Shown: positions 12,031 to 23,569 of the stretch, piece by piece
Numbering within the stretch: the first letter of the stretch is position 1
Layout of the letters: each line of letters opens with the position of its first letter
DNA from: Salminus brasiliensis
Taxonomy: Eukaryota > Chordata > Actinopteri > Characiformes > Bryconidae
Assembly: GCF_030463535.1 (NCBI RefSeq)
Contig: NC_132901.1
Span: 4,596,640 to 4,660,639 of the forward strand
Direction of reading: 5' to 3'
Length of the DNA: 64,000 nt
Notes under the pieces: model-generated
What the model was told of the DNA's origin: nothing
The model's database searches: none
Seen by the model: the letters and a program-made list of their open reading frames with translations, nothing else
Position numbers and translations under genes: made by a program

Positions 12031-12230
12031 TGTCCATACGGTGCATTTACCTGAAAACCACACTGGGGAGCACATGGCCGAAGCCCTGCAAAATGCCCTT
12101 GCTTACTGGAACCCAGATGAAGAGAAGCTTGCTGCTGCTACAGCCGACAGTAAGACCGACCTTGTGCTGCAGAGCTGCAGCACTTTACTGACATCAGCTT
12201 CTTCTGGCATGTTGTAGGAGCACGGTTTAA
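12026..12230 (+). mobile_element. hAT (ZBED-like) transposase fragment
   Basis: The plus frame reads VHLPENHTGEHMAEALQNAL and then WNPDEEKLAAATADS. This resembles the start of the catalytic region of ZBED1/ZBED4-like hAT transposases, where the phrase leads into a conserved T-D-N. The frame then breaks, and an FFWHV-like stretch in another frame continues the homology. Only about 60 residues remain, with no TIRs seen. It is a dead fragment. Confidence 0.6.
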
Positions 12231-12580
12231 TAAATGAACATGAACTGCTTAAGTGTTGCTCTTATCACAGCCTGAATTAAGCAGTAAACAGTGGGGGTTC
12301 AATGCTTCACCTTCACAGTGAGTTATGCCTGTTCACTATGATAACATCTAGAAAATACACTGAGTGAAACTCCTGTTCAGTAACAGCTCGGACACATGAA
12401 GGTGCACTGGAACTCTCAGTGGACGCGGCACTAGTGCCACCTGCAGGTATCATGGTGTAACTGTGGGGGGGGTCTAACTATTCCCTCAGAGGAAAACTGC
12501 ATTTCTATTCATTAAATTCTACAAATCATTTCTAAAGACATGTATAGAGTCGTATGTGTATAGTTAGATTACCTCCATCT
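12231..12580. other. no gene seen
   Basis: About 350 bases of ordinary sequence between the hAT fragment and the minisatellite. I see no coding or structural signal. Confidence 0.6.
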
Positions 12581-14360
12581 CTTAATATTGATCAAATGTT
12601 TAATATGTTTAAAAATATGTAGAAAGTAAAAGTAAAAGTAAACTGTAAACTGAGTGAAAGGAATGGACCAATAGCAATGCTTATATGTAAACTGAGTGAA
12701 AGGAATGGACAAATAGCAATGCTTATATATAAACTGAGTGAAAGTAAAGGACACTGTATCAAGGCTAGTTGAAATTAAAGGTAATTACAGGTAATTAATA
12801 ATTACTGAAACTAATTACTAATACAGTGTGTCAATGAGGAGCACTGGGAGGTGGAGGGGGGTGTTCCTGTTCCTGGTTGCTGCTGAAGTGACAGAACTGC
12901 TGGGTTATGATGTAATAATCTTCTATGATGAAACATTCTATGAACCTCCAGCTGAAGAACACCAGCCAGGATCTTCTCCACACATCAAGCCATCAAAGGT
13001 AGGATAAGCGGTGTATAATCAGTACTCCTGCCCACTGTGGCAGCGTGTTCTACACTTTGCTGAAGGTCTTCTTGCTCAGGGTTGTTCTTCTCAGCTGTTG
13101 GAGTAAAGCCAGCCCCTGTATTTCCCTTTACTAGAGTAATGGAATGGAAATGCCTATATGTAAATTGAGTTAAACGAGTGGATGAATAGCAATGCTAATG
13201 TGCAAATTGAATTAAATGAATGGACCAATTGAAATTTTTATGTGTAAATTGAGTAAAAAGAGTGGACCAATGGTAATGCTCATTTGTAAATTGTTTTAAG
13301 GGAAAAGACCAACAGGATAGGTTATGTGGAAACTGCATAAAAGGATCAGACCAATAGTAATGATTATGTGTAAATTGAGTGAAAAGAGTAGACCAATAGC
13401 TTTTCTCTAAACTGTGTGAAAGGAATGGACCAATAACAATTCTAACATGTAAAATGTGTAAAGGAATGGACCAATAGCAATGCTTATATTTAAACTATGT
13501 ATGCGCAAAGAATGAAACCAATAGCAATGCTTATGTGTAAATTCAGAGAAAATAGCAGACCAATAGCAATGCTTAAAGGTGAACTGTGTGAAAGGAATGC
13601 TTGTATGTAAACTGTGTGAAAGAAATGGACCAATAGCAATGCTTATTTGTGAATGGTGCTAAAAATTTATGCATTGCAATGGTTCTATATACATATATAA
13701 AATATATATAAAATGAGTGGACCAATAGCAATGCTTTTATATAAACGGTGTGAAAGAAATGGACCAATAGCAATGCTTATGTGTAAAGTGATTCAAAAGA
13801 GTGGACCAATAGCAATGCTTATATGTAAATTGTGAGGATAAAATGGATCAATTGCAATGCTTATTACTGGGGACAATGGTGCCTGGGATTCTGTGGTCCT
13901 CTTATTCTAAAATTGGATGGATGGATGTTCAGATTTGATGAAAGAATGAATGAAGGAATGAAGGAATAGAGAGGTAGACTTATCACAAAAAATATAAAAA
14001 TGTAAACAGACAGATAGACATATAGACAAAAGGATAGATCATAGGGAGGAGGTGTGGATGGATAGATGGATGAGTGGAGGTTTATCTGATCTGTCTATTG
14101 AATTATAAAGATGAAAGAAGAAATGAATGAAAAAATAGATAGGTAAGCGTTACATTACATAGATAGCAGTCAGATAGATAGATAGATAGACAGACATATA
14201 TTTAGACAGATGGATAGATGGACCAATATAAATGCTTTTATGCAAACTGTGTAAAAATAATATGGACCAATAGCTATGCTTATATGTAAATTGAGTAAAA
14301 AGAGTGGACCAATAGCAATACTTCTATTTAAACAGTGTGGATAAAAATGAATCAATAGCA
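12581..14360. repeat. CCAAT-bearing minisatellite (about 40-bp unit)
   Basis: Degenerate tandem units of the form TGTAAACTGTGTGAAAGG, then AATGGACCAATAGCAATG, then CTTATA, about 40-43 bases each. The array runs from about 12640 to 12760 and again from 13140 to 13870, with more copies at 14215-14360. Intervening unrelated sequence (12780-13130) and GATA/GATG tetranucleotide runs interrupt it. Most units keep GACCAATAGCAATG, so the array presents many CCAAT pentamers in one orientation. A single related unit occurs at about 25385. Confidence 0.85.
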
Positions 14361-14900
14361 ATGCTGGGATTCTGTGATCCCCTTATTTTTAAAACAGAGA
14401 TGGATGGATGTTCAGATATATATATATCTATTAATGAAGATGGATGAAAGAATGAATTAAGGAATAGAGAGTTAGACTTATCACAAACAATATGAAGAAT
14501 GAAAACAGACAGACAGATAGAACATAGGGAGAAGGTGTGGATGGATGAATGGATGGAGGTCTCTAGATGGATCTATATTATATATATAAAATGTGAAAAA
14601 GGAAAATGAACATATAGATAGGTTTAGAGGTGGTTTAACTATCTATCTTTCCATCTATCTTTTATTCTGAAAGATATGTAAACGTCATCTAAAATATGAA
14701 AATGAAAAACAGATACATAAAAAGACAGACAGACAGATCTATAGATAGACAGAAAGATAACCCTTAACCTTAATCTACACGTTAATCTACACCTAGATGT
14801 AACCTTAACCTACCCCTTATTCTACACCTGATCTTAACCTAACCTTACCCTACACCTTACCCTACACCCAAACCTAACCTTCAACTCTTCTAATCTTAAC
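13900..14900. repeat. GATA/GATG simple repeats and ACCTTAACCTA-type repeat
   Basis: Repeated GGATGGATG, AGATAGATAGACAGA and GAATGAATG tetranucleotide tracts, partly a duplicated pair (about 13880-14100 and 14360-14580 share the order of words). They are followed at about 14760-14890 by C-rich CCTTAACCT/CTACACC repeats. No gene is seen, and 14900-15425 shows nothing further. Confidence 0.75.
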
Positions 14901-15429
14901 CAAAGGGAAATGAGGAATCTTTACTGTTTCTTCATTGATGTTCATAAACAGCAGAATTTTCTCTCAGCTGTTTTTCTGAGAACATGAACTGCAGCTTGTG
15001 TTTGTGTGTATTTTCCTCAACAGCGCTGAGCTTTTAGATTTGACTTTAAGAATGTTAATAATAAAACTGTGAGATTCTCTATGTTCAGCAGTTAAACCTG
15101 TTAGAAATCAGACACGGCTATTTTTCTCTGGATTCTTATAAAAACCTTCTTTCTAGGAGCAAAACTTCAGACCAGAGGTGAAACTTCACTCAGCTGAGTT
15201 TCATTACATCAATCTCTGCTTGGTCTCGGTGTAATCTATAATTAGTCTTCCATTAATACACATGTATTCTTCACTTTTTATCATTTCCTTAATAATGTTT
15301 CTGCTTAATAAATTCTACATTTCTTTATCAAATCAAAGCCTCACTGTGGTTTGTTTTATGTTTCTATTATTTATCATTTCTATTACACATTTTTATTCAT
15401 ATTGCGCAGTGCTGCTGATGATTATTACT

Positions 15430-15790
15430 ATATATATATCCAATGTTTGTAGACACCCCTTTTAATGCATGGTTGCACCCATTGCTGACACAGATGTTCA
15501 TATGCACACACAGCTTGTCTAGTCCCTATAGAGAGGACCTGCCAATAGAATAGGACTTTCTGGTACTGATAAACAGAACCATTTAGCATCATACCTAATG
15601 CCAGACATAGACTAGCACTGAGCTGTGGAGCAGGGGAACTGTGTTCTCTGGAATGATGGATGTTGCTCCATCCAGTACTTTTGAGATGAGTTGGGGAGAT
15701 GGGGATGAGGTGAGGTGGTGATCATCCAACATCCTGGATGATCACAAATGAGAGCATTCTCTGTTACTGTGCTACAGTGTGGTTCATTAG
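15430..15790. mobile_element. Tc1-type MITE, copy 1
   Basis: It starts TATATCCAATGTTTGTAGACA and keeps the inner words TTGCTGACACAGATGT, CACACAGCTTGTCTAGT and GAGCTGTGGAGCAG, shared with copies at 23.57, 37.92 and 55.49 kb. The right end is unclear. Noncoding. Confidence 0.65.
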
Positions 15791-15829
15791 CTGCACTGCT
15801 GAAAGACAGATATTTAAGACTGCACTGTA

Positions 15830-16120
15830 GGACCCAAGCTCCCAGAGCTGGGCACAGTTTATAATAGCTGCCTACATAAGAGGACTATCAATATTAGTAA
15901 GGACTGAACCAACCCAGGCTGTTTGTCCTCCTCCCATCAGGCAAAAGATACAGAAATGTCAGGACACACATTAATAGACTGAGAAACAGCTTATTCCCCA
16001 GAGCTGTAGCCTCCATTACACCCTCCTTCCAACCCACACTATGTTGATTGGTGTTCTAGCCACTGGGCTGCCACTGCTTGGAGAAGCTGGGAGCCATGTG
16101 TGCTGTATAAAATTAGTTTT
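15830..16120 (+). mobile_element. LINE 3'-end fragment
   Basis: CTCCTCCCATCAGGCAAAAGATAC and AGACTGAGAAACAGCTTATTCCC resemble the C-terminal coding end of fish non-LTR retrotransposons, where frames read like 'PSGRRY ... RLKNSFIP'. The frame is broken here, and the clade cannot be fixed from this short piece. Confidence 0.45.
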
Positions 16121-16149
16121 ATAAACTGGTGCAACTGTACTTACCTAAT

Positions 16150-17090
16150 CAAGCAGTACATACTAATTAGTATAAGAGTAAAAGCTGTTTCTTCATTAAT
16201 AATGTGAATTCTACTAACTACAAACTGCAAAGTGTAAAACCATCTCCAAATGTACCTAAAAATGATCAACAATGACCAGAAAAAGGGTCCTTTTCCCTTT
16301 TTTATATGAACACAAATTATAAGACTGACTTCAAAATATGATAACAGAAGAAGAGATTTTATTTAAATTTTCTATTTCACCTTAAAGGATGTAGCAATTG
16401 TGTTGTGAAATTCATTGGATAAAACAGTTATTAGGAAACATAATCAGATTAAAATGAAGTGTTGCTGTTTGTAAAAAAAGGGGAGTTTCTATCACTAATA
16501 ATTGTGCCCAGTTTTGTCCTTTAGATTATTCCAGAAAAATATCCTAATGAAAACGTTTGGACTGGTTGTGGCTATGCTTTGACTTCAAGATCTACTCTAA
16601 TAAAAAAATAAAAAATAAGATATGACAGAAACATCAGTTCTGCTCAGTAAGAGGTGATGATGTTCAGCACCCTGGACAGCTCCAGTAAAGAGTCCCGTTG
16701 GAGTCTGAGACGAAATGATCATCCTTAAGCACAGTGAACAGCCCAGCTCAATAATCAAGAAATCAACACAAGTACTGATCAACAGCTGATCTGGAGAGTC
16801 AGTGACCTCCGTATACAATCAAACACTGTCTTGTGTGTGGAACTCAGTATCTATCATCTTGGATGCAGGAACTCAGAAATACAGGCATTGGTTGGACCTG
16901 CTTTTAAGCTGCTGATTGGCTCCCTCTTGTGGATCATTATGAGGTGACTCCCAAATTCAGGCTGTTTAAAATGCTAACTGGATCTTCCTCAGAGGATTCT
17001 AAAATACTGACCAATCACTGATCAGACTTATGTGTTGTGATATATACCAACAATATACACAACACACACCACCACATTTTTTCCAAATAC
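16150..17090. other. no gene seen
   Basis: AT-rich sequence with only short frames on either strand, none with recognisable domains. It ends at an A-run (about 17100) next to the Polinton remnant. Confidence 0.55.
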
Positions 17091-17116
17091 GCCTGGGTAA
17101 AAAAAAAAAAAATGTG

Positions 17117-17702
17117 CACGAAGCGTGACTAGGGCTTTTGAAGAAATACTTTTGAAAGGCAGACGACCCGTCACTCTACAATCCGACAAAGGAATTTTTA
17201 AACAAATCTGTTAAAAGGTTAACAGATAACATTCGACATTTCACTGCGGCTAGTGAACTGAAGGCCTCCGTGGTGGAACGTTTCAACAAAACTCTCAAGG
17301 GTGGTATGTTTAGGTATTTTACGGGGTTTAACACTTACAGGTATTTAGAGTTGTCAAAGATCATACAACCGTATGTTTCACAGATCCATCGGAATGCAAT
17401 CCGTTCAGGTGACGAGCCATAATCAAGTTCAAAATTTAAATCTAAAGTGAACGACGTGGTTTGCATTTCCAAAGAAGGGGCGTTCACCAAAGATTACCAG
17501 CAAACTTTTTTACTACGAATATTTTCGTCGTAAAGGATGTTTAAAAAGAGACCCGCCCATGTATAAACTTAGGGATCTGGACGGAGAGGTAATAGAGGGT
17601 TCTTTTTACAAAGACGAAATGCAGAAAATATTCGTGCTGAAAAAACGTATCGAATTGAAAAAATATAGGATAGAAAAAAAATGTAATCCTAAAGGTAAAT
17701 AA
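17117..17702 (+). pseudogene. Polinton integrase, broken 3' portion
   Basis: QSDKG holds a catalytic aspartate of the DDE core. HFTAASELKASVVERFNKTL holds the glutamate and is a hallmark of the retrovirus-like integrase carried by Polintons. Downstream, MYKLRDLDGEVIEGSFYK matches the C-terminal domain that closes this integrase family. The frame shifts just after QSDKG and again before the C-terminal part, and the N-terminal zinc-binding region is missing. It is therefore non-functional as read. Family assignment is by motif memory. Confidence 0.75.
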
Positions 17703-17763
17703 AAGGTTGACATCCAAAATTTGATTCGTGGATAGATGAAAGGGTATTACTTGTACTAAAGCC

Positions 17764-18000
17764 ATGGAGGAGAATAGTGATTTTTATATCAGGCTTTCCA
17801 GCAACGCATTTCCCGAACTGTATTTGCAAAACGAAATTTCAAGTTAGTTGAAAACAGTTTGTCTCAAAGGGTGCTGGGTGGTAGGTCTCTCCGAAATTAG
17901 CTATCCTAGACGGATTAAAATCAAAACGTGAAATTCGAATTTGGGAAAGTCGTGGTGAAACTACATTTTAAACGGGTCGGTTAAAATCAGCAAAACAGAA
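17764..18000 (+). pseudogene. capsid (penton-type) protein fragment of the Polinton
   Basis: A methionine at 17764 opens a short frame containing FYIRLSSNAFPELYLQN, ended by a stop after about 24 codons. A second piece with WVVGLSEISYP follows in a neighbouring register. The order 'F-Y-x-x-L-x-S-N-A' then 'G-x-W-x-V-G-L-x-E-I' resembles the start of Polinton penton-like minor capsid proteins. At least one stop and a shift break it. Confidence 0.55.
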
Positions 18001-18360
18001 TGATCGTTTATTATCCCGAGGCCTCGCACTGGGTGGAATATTATGCCAATCAAACGGGAGGGGGAGGTTTAACGGGGTTTCGCGGGGCACCCGTTCAATA
18101 CGGGAAAGGTGTTGGGAATCTTTCCCCGGGCTTGTATAGGCCGAGCCGCTGTTTAAATAAGGTATCAGTCTAGTCTGCCCACACCTCCAGACGGCTGCTC
18201 AGAGCATCGCTAAAGACGTTGTTTCTGCGGTGGCGGACAAAGCGGTTCGAAGATTTACGGACAGTCAAGAGGGCACTGTGCGCCAGAGTGTGAGAGAGGG
18301 TGTGGGAAAGAGTGTGAGAACGTATGTGTGTGTGTGTGTGTGAGTGAGAGAGCATATTAA
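18000..18360 (+). pseudogene. small glycine-rich Polinton protein, broken
   Basis: The ATG at 18000 opens about 57 codons with GGGGLTGFRGAPVQYGKGVG and GNLFPGLYRP, then a stop. In another register AQSIAKDVVSAVADKAV follows. Glycine-rich 'GxGLGxLFxGLxR' proteins of this type sit beside capsid genes in Polintons and have been likened to adenovirus minor core/pVI-like proteins. That functional label is only suggestive. A (GT)n run ends the segment. Confidence 0.5.
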
Positions 18361-18773
18361 AAAATATATAAACATAACCGTAGTAAACTTTATTTAATCA
18401 ATGCATAAATGTTACACAATTTTGGTATATTCAATAAATGTTGTTTATAAAAACACACAGCATGCATTTTTCTAAGCCAGTCCAATAAAATATGTATACA
18501 ATCATGGCAATCAAAATATAATATACAATCATGAAACCAAAAAAACAATGATTCGTACATCATGTAATCATAATCGTAAAAAATCATAATTCTTTGCTCC
18601 TCAGAATGTTTTGTTTTTTCCCCGTGTACCACGCTTTCTTTTTTTTTTTCGGAGAGTCCTGTCCTGTCCTGAAAGTCCTGTTGGACGTTTCCAAAGATCC
18701 GTCCGTTGAAAAACCATGTTACAGTTCCAATTCGCCTCTCACCGAAGGGTGAGCCAGCGCTGAGGTTGGGACG

Positions 18774-19300
18774 TTACATTCTGCAACACTTCAAAAAAAC
18801 CTCGACCCATGCATGCGGTTGGCGTTTGGGCACTTGGTAAAGCGGGGCAGTCCTTACTACATCAAAAATATGACTTCCACTTATGGTTTGGTCTTTGTAA
18901 ACGGGTTCTCCGCGGTGCGTCCGAGCGTTTTGCAAAGCGTCCAACATTAAACGGGCCTTGTTCCTGGAACTAAGGGGTAAATGTTCTAAAATGTTTAATG
19001 ACATCTCTTTTTTCTTACTCTCAGGTTCTTCTTCTTCTTCTTCTTGGTCGCGAGGAAAAGTCGGTTCCTGCTGTTGTTGTATTTGGCCCAAAGAAGCTTG
19101 CTTGACCAGTGGCAAAAAAAAAATTCTCAGAAGTTGATAGTACAGTCGTACCTTTTCCCTTGGCTTAAATCCGTTTTATCCAAAGCAGTTCTAATTTCTC
19201 GAGCCAGTTCGTTTTCTCCATGTTCACGAATATCCGATTTAGAAGACGAGGAGGAATGTTGTTTCATTTTGTCCAGGTGGTCCGCGGCCACGAGGTACAT
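18774..19300 (-). pseudogene. Polinton-type protein with MYLV start and WVEVFLK end, frameshifted
   Basis: Read on the minus strand, a methionine at about 19300 opens MYLVAADHLDKMKQH. The frame reaches a stop next to an A9 run at about 19114-19122 and resumes one register over as PLVKQASLGQIQQQQEP. It continues through an acidic EEEEEE tract, a PLSSRNKARLMLDAL segment and GEPVYKDQTISGSHIFD. Proteins with this layout are found in fish Polintons; their function is not established to my knowledge. The break falls exactly at a homopolymer, so a length error or a slippage mutation are both possible. Confidence 0.5.
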
Positions 19301-19309
19301 TTTACAGAC

Positions 19310-19640
19310 CTAATTCATGATGATCGATTAGAATAATTTGGGGGCAATCAGATTCAAGAGAAGCGGAATCGCCGTCGAGAATAGGGCTCCTACAAATCCT
19401 CCTCGTTGAATAATATTTCTCTTATGCTTCAGAGAACACTTTTTGTCGGCCAAGATTCGCAAGTACGTTCTTTTCTTTAAAAAAAAAACTTGTACTGAGC
19501 CTGGATCAGAGGTAAATGCCCTTTTAAAAGATTTAGAGCAATTTCATAAACGCTCAGCAACTGTTCTTTGGACATTTTTTCTTTGGTTTTAGATCCCATC
19601 CATCGAATCAGAGACGGGATAGACATTTTAAAATTATATT
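19310..19640 (-). pseudogene. small basic/hydrophobic Polinton protein, frameshifted
   Basis: The minus-strand ATG at about 19628 opens MSIPSLIRWMGSKTKEKM. The frame breaks at an A/T run near 19478-19487, and the continuing register shows RTYLRILADKKCSLKHKR followed by a hydrophobic end (GALFSTAIPLLLNLI). The layout is a basic region followed by one hydrophobic segment. Role unknown. Confidence 0.45.
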
Positions 19641-19679
19641 TGTAAACTTGAAACGTAAATCACGGGCTCCGCACCATCC

Positions 19680-20075
19680 AACAAGCCTCCTCGCAATCTA
19701 AACCTTCTGGCGTTTCAGCTTTAAGGTCCAGGGTTAAGGGTACATCTGTTTAGACAGCACCGATATTTGTTGTTTGTCTCGGAGGTTTTTAAACAACACG
19801 AGGTATGTGGTGTTCAGGTTGATGGTGCAAGACTTTTTACCTTGATGAAACAAGTTCTGGGTCAAGTACATGAGGTTATTGTGATGAGAATACTTTGTGA
19901 AGGCTTTCTAGAGTTCAAAAGAATCACACAATTCTGCCATAAAGTCGTCAAAAATCATTAGCGTTTGTTTTCCGGGGCTATTTTATGGAGTATTTTATTC
20001 GGAAACGTTCAATTTAGAAGGTGCGCCCTGAATAAACTCTATCTAGTTTATGTCGTGGTGTTCTTGGAAGGACTT
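19680..20075 (-). pseudogene. Polinton packaging ATPase, C-terminal half
   Basis: On the minus strand TLMIFDDFMAEL gives a Walker-B-like hhhhDD motif, followed by YLTQNLFHQGK and LNTTYLVLFKNLRDKQQIS. Together these are characteristic of the FtsK/HerA (A32-type) genome-packaging ATPase of Polintons and related viruses. The Walker A half is absent, cut at about 20106. Stops lie just before the Walker B segment and between it and the rest. Confidence 0.72.
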
Positions 20076-20105
20076 CTTCTTGAAAGGAGACTCGTGACCA
20101 CTGTC

Positions 20106-20769
20106 TTTCAATTGCAATGATGAAACATTTTATTCAAAAGTACAGTGTGGAGAGAGCCTGCCAATTCTCAGTGCCCCTCTGCTCTCTCTCCCTAGACAGA
20201 GGAGCATCTCACATTTTATACCCTTCTACAGGTCATGTATTGTTGCACTATTTCCATATATAGGATGTCACTGTTTAGCTCCATGAGGGGTGTAAATCAA
20301 TTGTCACATACTATGTTTGTTCAGTTCATGTATGGCTTTACCAAATTAGGCCTGGGAATGGTTCATGCTCTCCCATTTAAGGCTAACCCATGGGCCTCAC
20401 CATATTGTCTCTCGACTCCATACCATTCCTTTAGATCTATAAATACCCGCAGAGCCTATGTATATACACTACATTTACATCCGAAAGGGGGTTGTAATCT
20501 CGTGTCAAAGTTAAAATCCATAAGGCAGAATGGAATAGTCGCGCTGTAACACTCGTTTGTTGTAAATCAAAGAAAACACGAAATGTTTAAAACCAAAAAG
20601 GAAATCTTGTGGTTGCCGGGGAAGACTGACCAGCTCAAAATCACAGAGCAAAAGGAAAAACTTAAATAAAAGTAAGCTTTACAAACAAAAGGGAAAATGG
20701 GAAAAAGAACAAAGGGGGCAACAATGCCAAACAAAACCAAAGGGAGGTGCAAACTCAAAAGAAAGACTC

Positions 20770-20800
<31 letters not shown>

Positions 20801-21020
20801 GTTTTGTTGTTTGTTTGTTTGTTTGTTTTGGCTTCAAAGAACTTGAGACTTGTGTGTGAGAAACCCAAGACTGAGCACAGGGCTGAAGGTTGGCTCTCCT
20901 TAAATAGGAAAGGGACAGGTGTTGTTGATAACCCGTAATCAGTGTGTAATGGTTCTGGGTTTCACTCTGGTGTCTGGGAGTGGCATAGCAGGTGGCCCAG
21001 CCACAGTCTGCACTCTTACA
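20106..21020. repeat. two adjoining unclassified repeats, second LTR-like
   Basis: 20106-20545 has no coding content and ends in a TATAAATACC-bearing stretch. 20546-21017 begins TGTAACACTC and ends GCACTCTTACA, so its ends form TGTAA/TTACA, the TG..CA form of an LTR. It contains a (GTTTT)n run at about 20773-20830. I found no target duplication and no partner LTR, so a solo LTR is only a possibility. Confidence 0.3.
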
Positions 21021-22024
21021 CCTTACTAGGTTACATAATTAATGCTATTAATGTTTCTAGATCTCAATAACCTAGAATATCTATACATTGCTAATCCTAT
21101 CAATTCATGTCAAGCCTGTTGGTCTTTTTTCTAGATTTCAAGTTACCATAACTTCAAGTCCTATTAAAGCCAATGCCTTCTTGTGTTTAACAGTCAAACA
21201 GTCAAATCCTCTACTGTTCTCCCCACAAGCTTTGTCGTGGCCCCTATTAGATGAGAAATAGATGGCGAAATCACTCAAATTAACAAGGACTTGTCTTTTC
21301 CTGTACACTGCCCTCCTGATAAAGTTTTTGATGAGCCTGATAAGCTTATTACTTGTGCTTATTCCTCTCTCACATCAGGTCACTCTGGAGAAACACAGAC
21401 GCATCAGCTCCTCACATCTAATGGTGGTTTAGTATGGTAGTCGACATCGACACAGTTTCATCACTTCATGTACCACATGTTCTGCTAAATGAGTCATGTT
21501 TGTCTCCTTCCCTCAGCTTGCTAAAAGTGCAGAGGCCCTGTTTCAAGGCCCTGTGTTTTTGGTATTCCAGAGGATATTGAATCTGTCAGTTTACTGCTCA
21601 AGCTTGGATAGCATTTATGAAGCAGTTGGGAATATCAGTTAGTTTAACATCAGGCTACCATTCTTAGTCAAATGAGCAATGTGAGAGGGCCAACCAGAAA
21701 TTTGGTGAAGTTTAAAAGTTCTTCTCTCATGATACTCATGATACGACTTGGCTAGGTACCTGGCCTTGCCTGGGCTGAAATAGCTCAGAGCACCCTTACT
21801 GTATTTACTACTAACCATACCCCATTTGGCATCCTTGGTCACCAGGTCCCTCTAAAGCCCCGCTCCTCCTGATCGTTTCTTCTGAGAGCTGTCACCAAAG
21901 AGCAAGATTTACATTACTGCAGCACAGAATGAGACCATTGTGATCAGGGGGCGGAGACACTGGTTGACTGATTAGTATAGGTGACTAGATGATAGATTAG
22001 CACATAGCTGACCATGAGGGGTTC
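21021..22024. other. no gene seen
   Basis: Mixed sequence without a supported open frame or recognisable repeat on either strand. Confidence 0.55.
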
Positions 22025-22085
22025 CTGCAGTCCCAGACACACTGCAGTCAGTCTGTAGCGTCTGCTTCCTGCAGAGCTCCTTTCT
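22025..22085 (-). pseudogene. lectin membrane-exon fragment
   Basis: On the minus strand this reads like the start of the membrane/stalk exon of the lectin family: [16 protein letters not shown], the same words as CLEC-1 exon 2. After about 60 bases it stops matching. No other lectin exon lies nearby, so this is the debris of another family member on the same strand as A-D. Confidence 0.75.
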
Positions 22086-23565
22086 GAAAACAGAAGCATT
22101 GTTTGGTGAATTAAATGATTGTTCAGTTGTTGATCTCTGCTACACTAGTAATCTCCTTGTAGATACAGTGTCTTCTATAATGTTGGAGTTTGGCCACCTC
22201 TTGTTAAAAGTCCTGTTACTGAACAGAGGCTGTTCAGTATTCACAAAAGTATGAGACCAGGGAGAAGAAATTCTTCTTAATGTGTTTTTTCTTAACTTAA
22301 AAGACAAATTGCTATTCTTCTTAACACTTTTCAGAATTTTCCTAATGGTTAATTAATATTCTCAAAAAATATGTTCTTAAATATGTTCTTAACCTTAATT
22401 TAATATGTTCAGAAACTAGAGATTGTTCCTAAAGAACTGAAATTTTTACTTTACTTAATTTTACTAGCTCTTGTTTATTTTGCTAGTTCGGACCCTGCCT
22501 TTAGCTTATGATGATTTGGGAGGAAACTGTAAGAGAGGAAGAGTTTTGGGCTAGAGATCAGGTGGCTTCTGTTTTGTGGTAGGAAGCAGCAGTAGTACAC
22601 CCTATTTAAAGCCAGGAATAATACATTTAAATTTAAAGCCAGGAATAACAGATGACAGGGTTAAAGAGGAGGTGATGGGGTGGTGGAGGTTTAGACAAAG
22701 TGGACATGAAATTATTGGACATTAGGGTGGAAGGGCCTCAGGCATGTGCCTCAATGAGTATGAATCACTTTACTGCAGCCACCATGAGCAGACAGGGGAG
22801 TATCCACTGATTCTACATCTTGATTTCTTTATTGTAATGATGAACATGTTTAACATTGCAAAGGTAGTTATATTTGCAACACTTTACATGCAGCCCCTCT
22901 TATTTCAGTACACCACAATGTTTGGGACATTTTGGCTTCACAGGTGTATGATGACTCTTTGATGTCAAGTCATTACCAAAAATCAACTGTGTGGAATATA
23001 ATTTTAAAAAAGGGACTGGTAGGCCAAGGAAGACCTCCACTACTGACGGAGGAAGAATTCCCACTAACCTTCAGAAATGTAAATGTTCATGTGTTAATCA
23101 CTGGCAGCCCCCACAGTTGAAAAAGAGTTGATAAAGACAAGCTGCCACTTGGCCTTTTCTGTAGTAAGAAAAATTATTGCGTGCCCTCTAGCCATTTTTG
23201 TAAAATATGATTATGCGCCTGTAAATCTGATAATGTGTCTTATCTGCGGGTGCCCTTCGAACAGAAAAAGGGTGCCATTATGAAGTATTTGAGCACTAAT
23301 GGATGATTGCTGATGGAACGTAGAGGAACATTACATGATGAGTAGTCTCCCATTAAGCTAACGTAAGAGGCAGAGAAGCACTAGGAGGGTGAAGTGATTT
23401 CAAAGGTCATGAAAATGCTATACAGGGCAGACTGTGATTGGCCAGATGTGTTACTCTATGATGTCTGTGATAATACAAGTGAGGGTGATTCCAGAAAGGT
23501 CGCTAGGAGGCAGTGTAACTGCATTTTAAACTTCAGAGGTCATTTTATGCACATATTTAATGCTT
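22086..23565. other. no gene; Tc1-like fragment inside
   Basis: Unremarkable sequence except 22915-23090 (plus strand), where GTGTGGAATATAATTTTAAAAAAGGG and GGTAGGCCAAGGAAGACCTCC resemble the helix-turn-helix and GRPRK hinge region of Tc1 transposases. It is too short and broken to classify. Confidence 0.4.
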
Positions 23566-23569
23566 ACAT

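Larger units (their letters stand above)
17095..20100. mobile_element. Polinton/Maverick (adintovirus-like) remnant
   Basis: About 3 kb in which integrase, capsid-type fragments, two smaller proteins and the C-terminal half of an FtsK/HerA-type packaging ATPase lie in convergent orientation: integrase and two fragments on plus, the rest on minus. Base composition (more CG dinucleotides) differs from the flanks. DNA polymerase B, the major capsid protein, the protease and terminal repeats are not visible. Several reading frames are broken. The right side ends against an unrelated repeat at about 20106. Individual pieces are listed separately. Confidence 0.8.

Noticed and set aside
11913-12191. 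Plus frame continuing from the TG minisatellite into the hAT fragment as a gene
   Set aside because: Starts in the minisatellite; only the hAT-like part has homology, and it breaks frame.
12560-14400. CRISPR-like array
   Set aside because: Repeats are degenerate and contiguous with no unique spacers; the genome is eukaryotic.
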